Counted from the stretch's first letter, positions 1-9,119 are shown. The stretch: DNA of 64,000 nucleotides from Verrucomicrobiota bacterium (GCA_027493615.1 JAOSKK010000038.1:843333-907332); one strand, 5' to 3'. Program-made: numbers and translations. The notes: generated from the sequence alone by a model not told the origin.

Positions 1-1
1 G

Positions 2-451
2 GGCGCCGCCATCCTCGAAGCCCCGAAACCCACACCGCCCTACGCCGAGATCGAAAGCTGGCTCCTGCTCGCCTTCAAAGGCATGCCCAGCGTCGAGACC
101 CCGGTCAACAATCCCGGACGCGTCTTCCAGCTCCGGATCTACGAAAGCCCCAGCCTCAAGACCGGCCAGAAGAAGATCGAGATGTTCAATGACGCCGGCG
201 AGATCCGGATCTTCCGCGAGGCCGGCCTCACGCCGGTGTTTTTCGGCGAGGCCCTGTTCGGCGCCAAGATGCCCAACCTGACCTACATGCTGGGATTCGA
301 GAGCGAAGAGGCCCTCAAGGCCGCCTGGGGCCGGTTCGTGAAACATCCCGACTGGAAGAAGATCAGCGCCCTTCCCGAATACGCCGACGGGAAGATCCTG
401 CGCGGCATCACCAACCTGCCGCTCCGCCCCACGGACTATTCCCAGATCTGA
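2..451 (+). CDS. NIPSNAP family protein, C-terminal part (5' end outside window)
   Basis: The reading frame is open from the first bases of the window, so the gene begins upstream; an ATG at 83 is internal. The visible 149 residues contain a typical NIPSNAP ferredoxin-like repeat: a 'VFQLRIYESPS' strand, a helix starting 'KKIEMFNDAGE', then 'MLGFESEEALKAAWGRFVKHPDW' features near residues 95-120. The preceding residues look like the tail of a first repeat, so a two-repeat protein of about 250 residues with an export signal is likely, as in other Verrucomicrobiota. Molecular function of bacterial NIPSNAPs is not established. The next gene begins after a palindromic repeat. Confidence 0.85.
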   Translation, partial: GAAILEAPKPTPPYAEIESWLLLAFKGMPSVETPVNNPGRVFQLRIYESPSLKTGQKKIEMFNDAGEIRIFREAGLTPVFFGEALFGAKMPNLTYMLGFESEEALKAAWGRFVKHPDWKKISALPEYADGKILRGITNLPLRPTDYSQI

Positions 452-470
452 CGCCCATTCCGGGCGCTTC

Positions 471-560
471 GTGGCCGCCCGCAGGCGCCGACGTCAGGAG
501 GCGAGGTGGCGCTGCCCCCGATCCGGAACGCCTCCTGACGTCGGCGCCTACGGCGGCCAC
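471..560. repeat. Long palindromic intergenic repeat, GACGTCAGGAGGCG family
   Basis: Two arms, 471-503 and 529-560, are near-perfect reverse complements around a 25-base loop; both contain GCGCCGACGTCAGGAGGCG or its complement. Related arms occur at 28510-28529 / 28715-28734 and, as the 'TCCTGACGTCGGCTCCTAC' half, at 11893-12012 and 33659-33720. It sits just before the rtcB start and is read through by an artefactual extension of that frame. It could fold into a strong hairpin and act as a terminator for the upstream gene. Confidence 0.85.
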
Positions 561-578
561 GAGACCGGCGACCCCACC

Positions 579-1973
579 GTGAACACCAAGGACCTGATCC
601 GGCTCGGGGTCCCGCCCGGCGAAGCCACGCGGCGCGGCATGGACCTCATCGCGCGCTACCTGCTCGCGGGTCGGGATCGTTCGGAACTGGCAGCCGAGGT
701 CGAGGCGGTCGTCCGCGACCCGGCCGCGTTTGTCGACGACCCGCTGAAGGGCGAGTTTGCGCGCGTGCTGCAACGCTGCAAGCGGCCGCTCCGCGACGCC
801 CCGGCGGCCTGGCGGCAGTGGGGTGAGGATCTCGAGCCGGAGGCGGTCAACCAGATGGGCCGCGCCTGCCAGTTGCCCGTGGCCGTGGCGGGGGCGCTGA
901 TGCCGGATGCGCATGTCGGTTACGGCCTGCCCATCGGGGGCGTGCTGGCGACTCAGGGCGCCGTCATTCCATATGCCGTCGGGGTGGACATCGCGTGTCG
1001 GATGAAGCTGACGGTGCTGGACCTGCCCTTGCGCGACCTGGACCGGCAACGCGAGCGTTTGATGCGTGCCATCGCCGCTGAAACGCGGTTCGGCATTGGC
1101 GCCAAGTTCGAGCAACGCCGCCAGCACGAGGTGATGGATGCCGACTGGTCCGTGAGCCCGGTGACCCGCCAGCACAAGGACCGGGCGTGGGCCCAGCTTG
1201 GCACCAGCGGGAGCGGCAACCACTTCGTCGAGTTCGGCGTGTTCACGGCGGAGGCGCCGGTGGGCGGGTTGCCGGCGGGCGAGTACGTCGCGCTCCTGAG
1301 CCACAGCGGCAGCCGGGGCACCGGCGCCTCGGTGTGCGAGCACTACAGCAAGCTGGCGATGGCGCAGCATCCGGATCTGCCCAAGGAACACCGGCACCTC
1401 GCCTGGTTGGGACTGGAGACCGCGGAAGGCCAGGAGTATTGGGCGGCGATGGAACTGATGGGCCGCTACGCGGCGGCGAACCACGCCTTGATTCACCGCC
1501 ACCTCGCCCGGCACCTGGGGCTCGAGGTGCTGCTCGACGTCGAGAATCACCACAACTTCGCCTGGAAGGAGCGCCACTGCATCGACGGGGTGGAGCGCGA
1601 CGTGATCGTGCACCGCAAAGGCGCTACGCCGGCCGGGGCCGGCGTGATGGGCGTCATTCCGGGGTCGATGGCCACGCCGGGTTTCCTGGTGCGCGGCAAG
1701 GGCAACCCCGAATCGCTTGAGTCGGCTTCGCACGGCGCCGGCCGGGTGATGAGCCGGACCAAGGCCCGGGAGACGTTCGAGTGGGGGAAGGTGAACCGGC
1801 TGCTCAAGGAGCGCGGCGTGAAGCTGATCTCCGCCGGTCTGGATGAGGTTCCGATGGTCTACAAGGACATCCACCAGGTGATGGCCGCGCAGAACGACCT
1901 CGTCGAGGTGCTGGCCCGGTTTGACCCGCGCCTCGTCAAGATGGCCCCGCACGGGGAACGGCCGGAAGATTGA
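579..1973 (+). CDS. rtcB: RNA-splicing ligase RtcB family protein
   Basis: RtcB joins 2',3'-cyclic-phosphate or 3'-phosphate RNA ends to 5'-OH ends using GTP and Mn2+. Family motifs are in order: 'GVDIACRM' near residue 140 (metal-binding Asp and Cys; most RtcBs read DIGCGM here), 'GTSGSGNHFVE' near 208, 'LSHSGSRGTG' near 240, 'NHHNFAWKE' near 322, and the nucleotidyl-transfer segment 'RKGATPAGAG', 'IPGSMATPGF', 'GKGNPESLESASHGAGRVMS' at about 345-395 with the conserved guanylylated His in 'SHGAGR'. The GTG at 579 is chosen because the frame upstream of it only translates the palindromic repeat. Length 464 residues fits the RtcB2-like branch. No rtcA or archease neighbour. Its 3' end overlaps the convergent heparinase-like gene by 38 bases. 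Confidence 0.93.
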   Translation: MNTKDLIRLGVPPGEATRRGMDLIARYLLAGRDRSELAAEVEAVVRDPAAFVDDPLKGEFARVLQRCKRPLRDAPAAWRQWGEDLEPEAVNQMGRACQLPVAVAGALMPDAHVGYGLPIGGVLATQGAVIPYAVGVDIACRMKLTVLDLPLRDLDRQRERLMRAIAAETRFGIGAKFEQRRQHEVMDADWSVSPVTRQHKDRAWAQLGTSGSGNHFVEFGVFTAEAPVGGLPAGEYVALLSHSGSRGTGASVCEHYSKLAMAQHPDLPKEHRHLAWLGLETAEGQEYWAAMELMGRYAAANHALIHRHLARHLGLEVLLDVENHHNFAWKERHCIDGVERDVIVHRKGATPAGAGVMGVIPGSMATPGFLVRGKGNPESLESASHGAGRVMSRTKARETFEWGKVNRLLKERGVKLISAGLDEVPMVYKDIHQVMAAQNDLVEVLARFDPRLVKMAPHGERPED

Positions 1974-4047
1974 CCTGCGTGGACAAGGGTTCCGCTGCCC
2001 GTCCAGCCCGCCGGATCTCACCGCCGAACCCGTCGGTCCTCAGTCGGAGCGTCACGTCCCCGATCTCGACCCGCACGGTCTCCCCCTCGAGCTGGACGCG
2101 GGCCGCCGGCACGCTGGCGGTGTTTGCCGTCGCGGTGGTGAGCACGTGAAGAAACAGGTCGTCTGCCGCCGGGACGGCAGGTGAGACTTCGATTCGACAG
2201 GTCGGCGCAGGGCCCGTGTCGCGCTGCGGCGGATGGCGGTGCTCGCCCACGCGGTAGAGGTCGGCGCCGCCCACGCACTCGGTACGGCGCTGGGCGGGCA
2301 GGAGAGGTTGGAGGAAGAGCTTGCCCGCGCCGTTGGTGATCACGAGATGGTCGCCCTGCGTCTGCGGCGGTTGCATGGCCTGGAGCAGCCAGGTCTTCTT
2401 AAACCCAGCCTGCGTCGCAGTCACGCGGTCCAGGATCACGAAGGTCGCCGGTCGGAGGTAGACGATCTGGCGGGTGAACCGGGAGAGCTTGCGGGGGGAG
2501 TAGGCGCGGGTGGCATCGGCCGCGACGTACAGGTGCTCCCCCGTGTCCGCAAAGACGGGGATGTCGGCGATGTCGTAGAGGGCGCGGCCTTCGGTCCACT
2601 GGGCGGTGTCAGTGACGGCGCCGTTGTGATGCGGCCAGGCATGGTGTTGGCCGCCGTCGTTGGCGGTGACCTCGCCGGCGCGAATGCCCGGCCAGCGCTC
2701 GGCCGGGTCCAGGACCAGGACGGTGCTGTGCGCCACGGTGCGGAGGTGATAGTTGACGTCATGGGGCGAGCCGAACGCGTCGTAGTGACCGCCGTCCCCG
2801 GCCAGTTCCTCCTGTCGATAGAGGACGAAATGGCCGGCATCCAGGTGTTGATGCGCCGTGAAGCGGTCGCTGCACTTGAAGAAGAAATACGTGGCGTCTT
2901 CGTCCCACGAACTGCGGGCGTGGACGTGGCCGGGCCCGGGACTGAAGTGCGAGAGCTTGAACCGGGCAAGATCGCCTCGAGGAACGGTGGGGTCGCGCCA
3001 CAGGAAGTCCATGTAGGCGTACGCGCCGACACTCGAGCGGGGCGTGCGTTCGTTGAAGGCGTGCACGGCCTGGTGGGCAGGGTCGTCCCGATGGTAGTTC
3101 ACGAGAATGCGGCGCGCCGCGAGGGCCTTGTCGCGGTCGCCCCCGAACAGGCGTCCGCCGCCGTCCCCCATGGGCACGGGCCGGCGCGATCCGTATTCCC
3201 GCACGCCGGGATACATCTCGAACAGGGACGCGATGGCCCGTTGACCGAAGAACTTCGGGGCCAGCGCGTAGTAGTCCAGGCCTTCGCAGCGGCGCGCGAC
3301 TTCGCAGAAGAACAGCCATTCGTACAGCCAGTAATGGATGTAGTAACCTTCGGCCCATCCCCCGCCGTCCCCGGCCAACTCCAGCGCCGGCGCGGCTCGC
3401 TGACGGAAGTCCTGCTCGAGCGTCCGGAGGATTTCTGCCGCACGGGGGTTTTCGTGGTAGCCGGCGTAGGCGGCCAGGCCGATGCCCCAATGCTTGTAGC
3501 CGTACCAGCCGTTGTGAAACACGTGGGTTTCAGAATCCACATTCGCCTCGACGGTGCGGTTGACGTAGCTGTGGAAGCGCGCGCGCTCGGCGTCGGTCCA
3601 GGCCGGGTGGCCAAGGTCGTAGGCGAGGGCGCTCAGCGCCAGGTCGGTGCCAAAGGTGACGTGGCCTTGGCGGATGGGACCGTCCACCAACTTCAGCGCG
3701 CGCTGTTTCACTTGGCGGGCGAGGTCGGCATCCTCCTCGATGGCCGCCACCAACCCTTGCGACAGGATGGCCGCATGGTCATCCAGGTCGGCTTGGTGCG
3801 CCACGGCGACGACGCGCTGATACTCGGCGGGGCGTTGTCGAGCCAGGGCCTGCAGTTCGGCGCGGGAACCGAGCAGACGCGGGTGCCCGGCGGGCACTTC
3901 GTGGCGGGCTTGGGCCGGGACGGAACACCCGAGGCAGAGCAGGCTGAGCGTTACGGCGACAAGGCGCGGGAACACCAGCGGCGCGGTTGGCGCGCGGCCG
4001 GCGACCGCTTGTGGGCCGGCTGCCCTCTGCCGGCGTTCTCGATTCAT
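1936..4047 (-). CDS. Heparinase II/III-like polysaccharide lyase, predicted lipoprotein
   Basis: 703 residues. The N-terminus has a basic start, a hydrophobic stretch and a lipobox-like 'LCLGCS' around residues 37-42, suggesting a membrane-anchored periplasmic enzyme. An alpha/alpha-toroid alginate-lyase-like domain follows (about 60-340; 'FHNGWYGYKHWGIGLA' near 180, 'GDGGGWAEGYYIHYW' near 225). Then comes a heparinase II/III C-terminal beta domain (about 355-560; 'SDRFTAHQHLDAGHFVLY'). Such enzymes cleave uronic-acid-containing glycans by beta-elimination; the substrate cannot be told from sequence. Convergent with rtcB (38-base overlap). Fits the carbohydrate-degrading gene set of the window. 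Confidence 0.85.
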   Translation of the reverse strand: MNRERRQRAAGPQAVAGRAPTAPLVFPRLVAVTLSLLCLGCSVPAQARHEVPAGHPRLLGSRAELQALARQRPAEYQRVVAVAHQADLDDHAAILSQGLVAAIEEDADLARQVKQRALKLVDGPIRQGHVTFGTDLALSALAYDLGHPAWTDAERARFHSYVNRTVEANVDSETHVFHNGWYGYKHWGIGLAAYAGYHENPRAAEILRTLEQDFRQRAAPALELAGDGGGWAEGYYIHYWLYEWLFFCEVARRCEGLDYYALAPKFFGQRAIASLFEMYPGVREYGSRRPVPMGDGGGRLFGGDRDKALAARRILVNYHRDDPAHQAVHAFNERTPRSSVGAYAYMDFLWRDPTVPRGDLARFKLSHFSPGPGHVHARSSWDEDATYFFFKCSDRFTAHQHLDAGHFVLYRQEELAGDGGHYDAFGSPHDVNYHLRTVAHSTVLVLDPAERWPGIRAGEVTANDGGQHHAWPHHNGAVTDTAQWTEGRALYDIADIPVFADTGEHLYVAADATRAYSPRKLSRFTRQIVYLRPATFVILDRVTATQAGFKKTWLLQAMQPPQTQGDHLVITNGAGKLFLQPLLPAQRRTECVGGADLYRVGEHRHPPQRDTGPAPTCRIEVSPAVPAADDLFLHVLTTATANTASVPAARVQLEGETVRVEIGDVTLRLRTDGFGGEIRRAGRAAEPLSTQVNLPAVPRAGPS

Positions 4048-4104
4048 GACGCCGCGTATAGCACGGGGGCGGACCGGTCGTCGATGGCCTTTCGAGAAAA
4101 GGGG

Positions 4105-4180
4105 GAAGCGTCCTGTTCCTGCCGGACCTGCTCGCGGGCCATGAACCGCAGAGGGTGCAGGCTGGAAGCCCGCACCACAG
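4105..4180. repeat. Intergenic repeat, 'GGTGCAGGCTGGAAGCCCGC' family
   Basis: A segment containing GGGCCATGAACCGCAGAGG followed by a GGTGCAGGCTGGAAGCCCGC palindrome-like core. Near-identical copies are at 19968-20047, a partial copy without the core at 28543-28585, and an inverted core at about 45654-45680. It lies in the 385-base space between the heparinase-like gene and the sigma-factor gene. That space otherwise holds only the adjacent inverted repeat and no gene I can support. Confidence 0.8.
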
Positions 4181-4206
4181 GCTCAGGGAGCGCCTCCCTC
4201 AGCGCC

Positions 4207-4277
4207 ATTCCCGATGTTCGTAATCGGCGGAGAATCCAGGACGGGAGGTCCCTCCACCGATTACGAACATCGGGGAT
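4207..4277. repeat. Inverted repeat, 'CCGATGTTCGTAATCGG' family
   Basis: Arms 4207-4231 and 4253-4277 are reverse complements (CCCGATGTTCGTAATCGG and its complement) around a 21-base loop. Similar elements lie at 15309-15383 and 23271-23346, with a half copy at 45610-45632. All are intergenic, which marks a dispersed short palindromic family. Confidence 0.88.
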
Positions 4278-4432
4278 TGGGGAAGTGACGGGTCGGGCGG
4301 TTCATGGGAGGTTGGATGACCCCGAGAGCAGTCCCACCCACCCCTCGCGCCGTCGACCCCTTCCCACCGCTGCGTCCCGCGCGCCTCTGCGGTAGCGGGT
4401 GTCCGCCTGCCGCCCCCGATCTTCGGCACCGC

Positions 4433-5257
4433 TCACTCGGGGTCAGGGTCGGCGGAACGGGATGAGCTTGCGCGCGACGGAGGGCCGGCTGGGGCCGGGT
4501 CGGCGCTGGCGGGGGCGAACACAACGAGCAAGTCGCGGATCTCCGACCCGAACTCTCCTTCGTCAAGCAAGGTCCGTTTCACCTGATCGCGGATCAGCCA
4601 CGCCAATCGGTCGCGCACGCGTTTGGCGGCCATTTTGACGGCCCCTTCGGTCATGCGCAGTCGCCGTGCCACTTCGCTGTAGCTGGGGGCCTGCGGATCG
4701 CGCCAGAGCACGGGTCCCAGCTCGGCGAACAGCGCTTCCCTGCGATTGGCGGCGCATTCCTTCCCGATCCTGGCCCAGGCGCGGTGGACCAGTGCCTTGA
4801 CCCACTCCCGCGGGAAAACCCCGTCCGGACCGGGCGTTGGGTCGGCCACTTCAACCAAAGGCCGGCCGCGCTCGTCGGTTTCCTGAAGCGACACCGTGGT
4901 CTGTCCGCCGCCGCGTTTGAGGGCTCGCTGTTTGTCGCGGCAATCGCGCAGATAGTTCCGGAGCGAGCGGGCAAGCCAGGTGCGGAACCGGCCGCAGTCC
5001 TGCGACACGTCCTGCAGGAAATCGCGCCGGAGCAGGTCGGCGAAAAAGCTGTGGGCGACATCTTCCACGTCCTGGTCAGGGACGCCTTGCGATCGGAGGA
5101 AGGCGATGACGGGACCGCGATAATGCTCGCACAAGCGGGCCAGGGCGGCCTCGCTGCCCTTCCGGGCCAGGCTAATCACGCTCCAATGGGTCGTTGGGAA
5201 GCGTCCCGCCGCCTGCCCGTCACGGCCGGGCGCGTCGTCGCTCGTTCGAGCCATCAA
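4433..5257 (-). CDS. ECF-type RNA polymerase sigma factor (TTHWS subgroup)
   Basis: 274 residues. 'FPTTHWSVISLA' near residue 20 is the hallmark of an ECF-like subgroup common in Planctomycetota and Verrucomicrobiota. Region 2 follows (about 35-110; 'FRTWLARSLRNYLRDCRDKQR') and region 4 (about 170-225; 'SYSEVARRLRMTEGAVKMAAKRVRDRL', a helix-turn-helix). The tail after about 240 is Pro/Ala/Ser-rich and likely disordered. It would redirect RNA polymerase to a small regulon. No anti-sigma or Ser/Thr-kinase partner is adjacent, so its input is unknown. Start at 5257 or the next codon (5254). Divergent from zwf with a 249-base gap holding no other gene. Confidence 0.9.
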   Translation of the reverse strand: MMARTSDDAPGRDGQAAGRFPTTHWSVISLARKGSEAALARLCEHYRGPVIAFLRSQGVPDQDVEDVAHSFFADLLRRDFLQDVSQDCGRFRTWLARSLRNYLRDCRDKQRALKRGGGQTTVSLQETDERGRPLVEVADPTPGPDGVFPREWVKALVHRAWARIGKECAANRREALFAELGPVLWRDPQAPSYSEVARRLRMTEGAVKMAAKRVRDRLAWLIRDQVKRTLLDEGEFGSEIRDLLVVFAPASADPAPAGPPSRASSSRSADPDPE

Positions 5258-5506
5258 GCGCGGAGGCTACGGGGCGGCCGTGACCCGGACAAGTCTGTTA
5301 TGCGAGTTGCATCCGAGGGAGGGGCGAGAGGCTTCCGCGCCCTGGCAACCGGCCTCGACCCGGCGGTGGGCTCCCCCGCCGGGCAGGGCAGGTGCACGTT
5401 GGTGCCGGATTCCCCGCCGCTTACCAGCAGCGGGGATCGGGGTGCGGGTGCGGGGGAGAACCGGCGACAGGAGTCCGTCAGGTTGCGGGCTGCCGAGGAC
5501 TCAGCG

Positions 5507-7081
5507 ATGTTCGCGGCCATGCACGAACGAGGCGAACTTGACGAGCTGTTGAACTGCCGGCTGGAAACCACACGCCGGGCGGCGACGCCTTGCACCCTGG
5601 TGATCTTCGGGGCCAGCGGCGATCTCACGGCCCGCAAGCTCATCCCGGCGCTCTACCATCTCGACTTGGACGGCCTCCTGCCCGAGCCGTTCCGCGTGAT
5701 TGGGTTTGCGCGTCGCGAGAAATCCGACGAAGCCTGGCGTGCGGAACTGTATGAGGCGTTGGGACGCTTCTCCCGCACGCAACCGGTCGACAGGGCGCGC
5801 TGGGACGCGTTTGCGGCGAGGCTGACCTATTGCCAGGGCGATCTCGAGGAGGCGTCGGCGTACCGGCGGCTGGCCGGGTTGCTGCACGGGTTTTGCCCGC
5901 CGGAATTGGGGCGCAACCGGCTCTTCTACCTGGCGGTCTCGCCCAGCCAGTTCGCGGGCGTTCTGGCGCAACTCGCCGCGGCAGGGTTGATCCGCCGGGA
6001 GGAAGAACTGCCCTATTGGCAGCGGGTGGTGGTCGAGAAGCCGTTCGGCCGGGATCTGGCCTCGGCGCGAGAGCTCAACGCGGCGCTCACGCGGCACGCC
6101 CATGAGAGCCAGCTCCTGCGCATCGACCACTATCTGGGGAAGGAGACCGTGCAGAACATCCTGATGTTCCGGTTCTCGAACGCGATCTTCGAGCGGCTCT
6201 GGAGTCGGGACACGGTGGATCATGTCCAGATCACGGTGAGCGAGCGGCCGGGCGTGGGCGGGCGTGGCGGGTACTACGAGGAAGCCGGGGCGTTGCGCGA
6301 CATGGTGCAGAACCACCTCCTCCAGGTGCTGGCCCTGGTGGCGATGGAACCGCCGGTGTCGCTGGCCGCCGAAGCCATCCGCGACGAGAAGGTGAAGCTG
6401 CTGAACTCAATCCGCCCCCTGCCGGCGACGGACGTCACGGACCACGTGGTGCGCGGCCAGTACGTTGCCGGGCCCGGCGCCGAGGCAGAGCAGCCGGCCT
6501 ACCGCCAGGAAGCGAAGGTGGATGCGGCTTCGAACGTGGAGACGTTCGTGGCGCTGCGGTTGCTGGTGGACAACTGGCGCTGGGCGGGCGTGCCCTTCTT
6601 CGTGCGCACGGGCAAGGCGCTGCCGCTGAGCGCCAGCGAGGTGCGCGTCCAGTTCCGCCCCACGCCGAACGTCCTGTTCGCCGCCCAATGCGGCTCGCAG
6701 TTGGATGCCAACGCCCTCACGTTGCGCCTGCAGCCCCACGAGGGAATCGCCCTGCGGTTCAACGGCAAGGTGCCCGGCACGAGCCTGTCTGTGCGGCCGG
6801 TGCGGATGCGGTTCCGTTACGACAGCGAATTCGGGGCGTACACGCCGGAGGCCTACGAGCGGCTGTTGCTCGACGCCCTCGAGGGTGACCCCACGCTGTT
6901 CATCCGCCGGGACGAAGTCGAGGCGGCGTGGGCCCTGGTGGATCCCATCCGGGAAGGCTGGGGGACGACCGCGCTGAGGCCGGAGGAGTTCTATCCGGCC
7001 GGCTCCTGGGGGCCGCCGGCCGCGGACGCCCTCCTCGCCCGCACCGGCCACGCGTGGCGCCCGCCCGCGCCGGCCGCCTAA
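5507..7081 (+). CDS. zwf: Glucose-6-phosphate 1-dehydrogenase
   Basis: Oxidises glucose 6-phosphate to 6-phosphogluconolactone with NAD(P)+, the entry to the oxidative pentose-phosphate pathway. Motifs: the dinucleotide-binding 'VIFGASGDLTARKL' near residue 30, the substrate-binding 'RIDHYLGKETVQN' near 205-217, and the C-terminal G6PD domain with 'RTGKALPLS' near 368. 524 residues, normal for the family. The ATG at 5507 is chosen because it has a GAGG (5495-5498) upstream and 'GASGDL' falls at the usual distance; the frame upstream is a shadow of the sigma gene. No 6-phosphogluconolactonase or gnd neighbour; tkt lies elsewhere in the window. Confidence 0.96.
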   Translation: MFAAMHERGELDELLNCRLETTRRAATPCTLVIFGASGDLTARKLIPALYHLDLDGLLPEPFRVIGFARREKSDEAWRAELYEALGRFSRTQPVDRARWDAFAARLTYCQGDLEEASAYRRLAGLLHGFCPPELGRNRLFYLAVSPSQFAGVLAQLAAAGLIRREEELPYWQRVVVEKPFGRDLASARELNAALTRHAHESQLLRIDHYLGKETVQNILMFRFSNAIFERLWSRDTVDHVQITVSERPGVGGRGGYYEEAGALRDMVQNHLLQVLALVAMEPPVSLAAEAIRDEKVKLLNSIRPLPATDVTDHVVRGQYVAGPGAEAEQPAYRQEAKVDAASNVETFVALRLLVDNWRWAGVPFFVRTGKALPLSASEVRVQFRPTPNVLFAAQCGSQLDANALTLRLQPHEGIALRFNGKVPGTSLSVRPVRMRFRYDSEFGAYTPEAYERLLLDALEGDPTLFIRRDEVEAAWALVDPIREGWGTTALRPEEFYPAGSWGPPAADALLARTGHAWRPPAPAA

Positions 7082-7139
7082 AAATCGCTTTCGCGCCCGC
7101 CCGCGCCCCGCTAGGTTGCCGGCGTCCGAAACACCGCTT

Positions 7140-7850
7140 ATGGAAACACAGACCGCACCGACGTATCGCCTCTGGGGCGCGGACAACATCGCGTACGGCC
7201 CGGTGGAACTGCCCGGGCTGGTGACCTGGGTGCGTCAGGGCCGGATGACGCCGGATTCCTGGGTGTACCGGGACGAGAAGCGTGACTGGGTCCGGGCGAA
7301 GGACCTGACCGAACTCAAGGCCATCCTCAAGCCCAAGGGCGGCGTTCCCCAGCCCGCGGGCTCGACGCACCTGACGCCGGATCAGTTGCGCCGCATCAAG
7401 GTGTTTGCGGAGATGGACCACCCCCAGTTGACGTCGCTCCTCTCTTATCTCGAGCAGATCACCGTCCCGCAGTTCGCCACCCTGTTCCACAAGGGCGAGC
7501 CGGGCGACGCGATGTACTCGGTCCTCGAGGGGGAGCTGCGGGCGCGCGAGATGCGCGGTGGAAGGGAAGTCACGATTCTCACCCTGGGTGTGGGGGAGAC
7601 CTTTGGCGAGATGGCGCTGCTGATCGAGGGCGAACGGACCAGCGACATCGTGGCCAACGCGCCCAGCAAGCTCCTCAAGCTGCCGGCGCGCGCCTTTGTG
7701 CAGATCACCCGCGAGGCGCCGGCGCTGGCGACCCCCTTCCTGCTGGCGATCAGCCGGATGCTGGCCCATCGCGCGCGGGTGTTGGGGGGCCGGGCGGCGG
7801 GCGATGCCACCATCAGCGACGCCGCGAGCGGCATCCATCTCCAGCACTAG
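7140..7850 (+). CDS. GYF_2 domain-cyclic nucleotide-binding domain fusion protein
   Basis: 236 residues. Residues about 5-60 match a GYF_2-type module ('NIAYGPVELPGLVTWVRQGR', '...DWVRAKDL'), normally a peptide-binding or adaptor domain of bacterial membrane proteins. Residues about 85-205 are a cNMP-binding domain: 'LFHKGEPGDAMYSVLEGEL' and the phosphate-binding cassette 'GETFGEMALLIEGERTSDIV', with the Glu of FGEMAL and an Arg in ERTSD placed to bind cAMP or cGMP. No DNA-binding domain follows, so it is probably a cNMP-responsive adaptor rather than a Crp. ATG 7140 is preferred over TTG 7116. Its TAG stop shares the palindrome CTAG with the convergent clpX stop. Confidence 0.85.
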   Translation: METQTAPTYRLWGADNIAYGPVELPGLVTWVRQGRMTPDSWVYRDEKRDWVRAKDLTELKAILKPKGGVPQPAGSTHLTPDQLRRIKVFAEMDHPQLTSLLSYLEQITVPQFATLFHKGEPGDAMYSVLEGELRAREMRGGREVTILTLGVGETFGEMALLIEGERTSDIVANAPSKLLKLPARAFVQITREAPALATPFLLAISRMLAHRARVLGGRAAGDATISDAASGIHLQH

Positions 7851-9119
7851 GCCGCCGCGCGCGCGGCCTTGCGCTTCACCAGGGGGCGCCTCGCCGCGGA
7901 TCACCGCCGCGGTGAGGGTGATGCTCGCGACGTCGCCGGCACTCGGGACGTCGTACATCACGTCGAGCATGACCCGCTCGATGAGGGCGCGCAGGGCGCG
8001 GGCACCGGTGCCCTTCTGCATGGCCTGGGTGGCGACTTCGCGGCAGGCGTCGTCCGTGAACTCCAGCTCGACCCCCTCCATGGCCATCAGCTTCCGGTAC
8101 TGCTTGAGCAGCGCGTTCTTCGGTTCGGACAGGATGCGGACCAGTTGGTCGGTCGTCAGTTCCTCCAGCACACTCACCACGGGCAGACGCCCGACGAATT
8201 CCGGGATGAAGCCGTAGGTGAGGAGGTCCTCGGGCTCGACCCGCTTGAGAATCTCGCGGGGGGCAAGGTCCGGGCTGCCGGCGCCGGGTTCCGGGGCGCC
8301 GAAGCCCATGACGCGGTGGCCGACCCGCCGGTGGACGATCTTCTCGAGGCCGACGAACGCGCCGCCGCAGATGAAGAGGATGTTGGTGGTGTCGACGCGG
8401 ACGTATTCCTGCTGGGGATGTTTGCGGCCGCCCTGGGGGACATTACAGACGGTGCCTTCGAGGATCTTGAGCAGGGCCTGCTGGACGCCCTCGCCGGACA
8501 CGTCGCGGGTGATGGAGACGTTCTCGGTGCGCCGGGCGATCTTGTCGATCTCGTCGATGTAGACGATGCCGAGCTGGGCGCGCTTGACGTCGTAATCGGC
8601 GTTCTGCAGCAGGCGCAGGACGATGTTCTCGACGTCCTCGCCCACGTAGCCCGCCTCGGTGAGCGTGGTGGCGTCGGCGATGGCGAAGGGGACCTCGAGG
8701 GCGCGGGCGAGGGAGCGGGCCAGGAGCGTCTTGCCGGAGCCGGTGGGGCCGATGAGCAGGATGTTGCTCTTCTCCAGTTCGACGTCGGCGTGGGCCTCGG
8801 GGGTGACGCGCGCCGGGAGCCCGAGCTCGGCCTGGATGCGCTTGTAATGGTTGTGCACCGCCACGGCCAGCGTGCGTTTCGCCTGTTCCTGGCCGACGCA
8901 GAACTCATCCAGAACGGCTTTGATCTCCGCGGGCCGCGGCAGGTGGAGCCGCTGGGCACGGCGCTGGCTTTGGGCCTTGGCCTCCTTGTCGAGGACGGCT
9001 TTGCAGAGCAGGACGCAGGTGTCGCAAATGTAAACGCCGGGACCCTGGATGAGCTTCTTCACCTCGGCATGCGACTTGCCGCAGAAGCTGCAGAGGGTCA
9101 TCTGCGAAGGCCGGGCCAT
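7847..9119 (-). CDS. clpX: ATP-dependent Clp protease ATP-binding subunit ClpX (one frame break near the 3' end)
   Basis: Unfoldase that feeds substrates to ClpP. Zinc-binding domain with CSFC and CDTC pairs (residues 11-35), Walker A 'GPTGSGKT' near 124, pore loop 'GYVGED' near 158, Walker B 'IVYIDEIDKI', and a sensor/C-terminal domain with 'FIPEFVGRLPVV'. In the raw frame there is no stop and the reading runs on antisense to the neighbour. Removing one G from the run at 7882-7886 gives the tail 'GEAPLVKRKAARAA' and a TAG at 7849-7847, total 423 residues, the normal ClpX size. The break is most simply a sequence error. Follows clpP by 55 bases in one operon. Confidence 0.95.

Noticed and set aside
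408..2021. Long open frame on the minus strand opposite rtcB
   Set aside because: It is a GC-rich shadow with Arg/His/Pro-heavy composition and no domain; rtcB on the other strand has all its catalytic motifs.
2233..4395. 720-codon open frame opposite the heparinase-like gene
   Set aside because: Val/Gly/Arg-biased antisense shadow; the minus-strand gene has a lipobox and recognised domains.
4784..5506. N-terminal extension of zwf to position 4784
   Set aside because: The extension is antisense to the sigma-factor gene; the G6PD fold begins after ATG 5507, which has its own upstream GAGG.
6900..7846. C-terminal extension of clpX through the neighbouring gene
   Set aside because: It results from one extra base at 7882-7886; correcting it gives a normal ClpX length and a stop.
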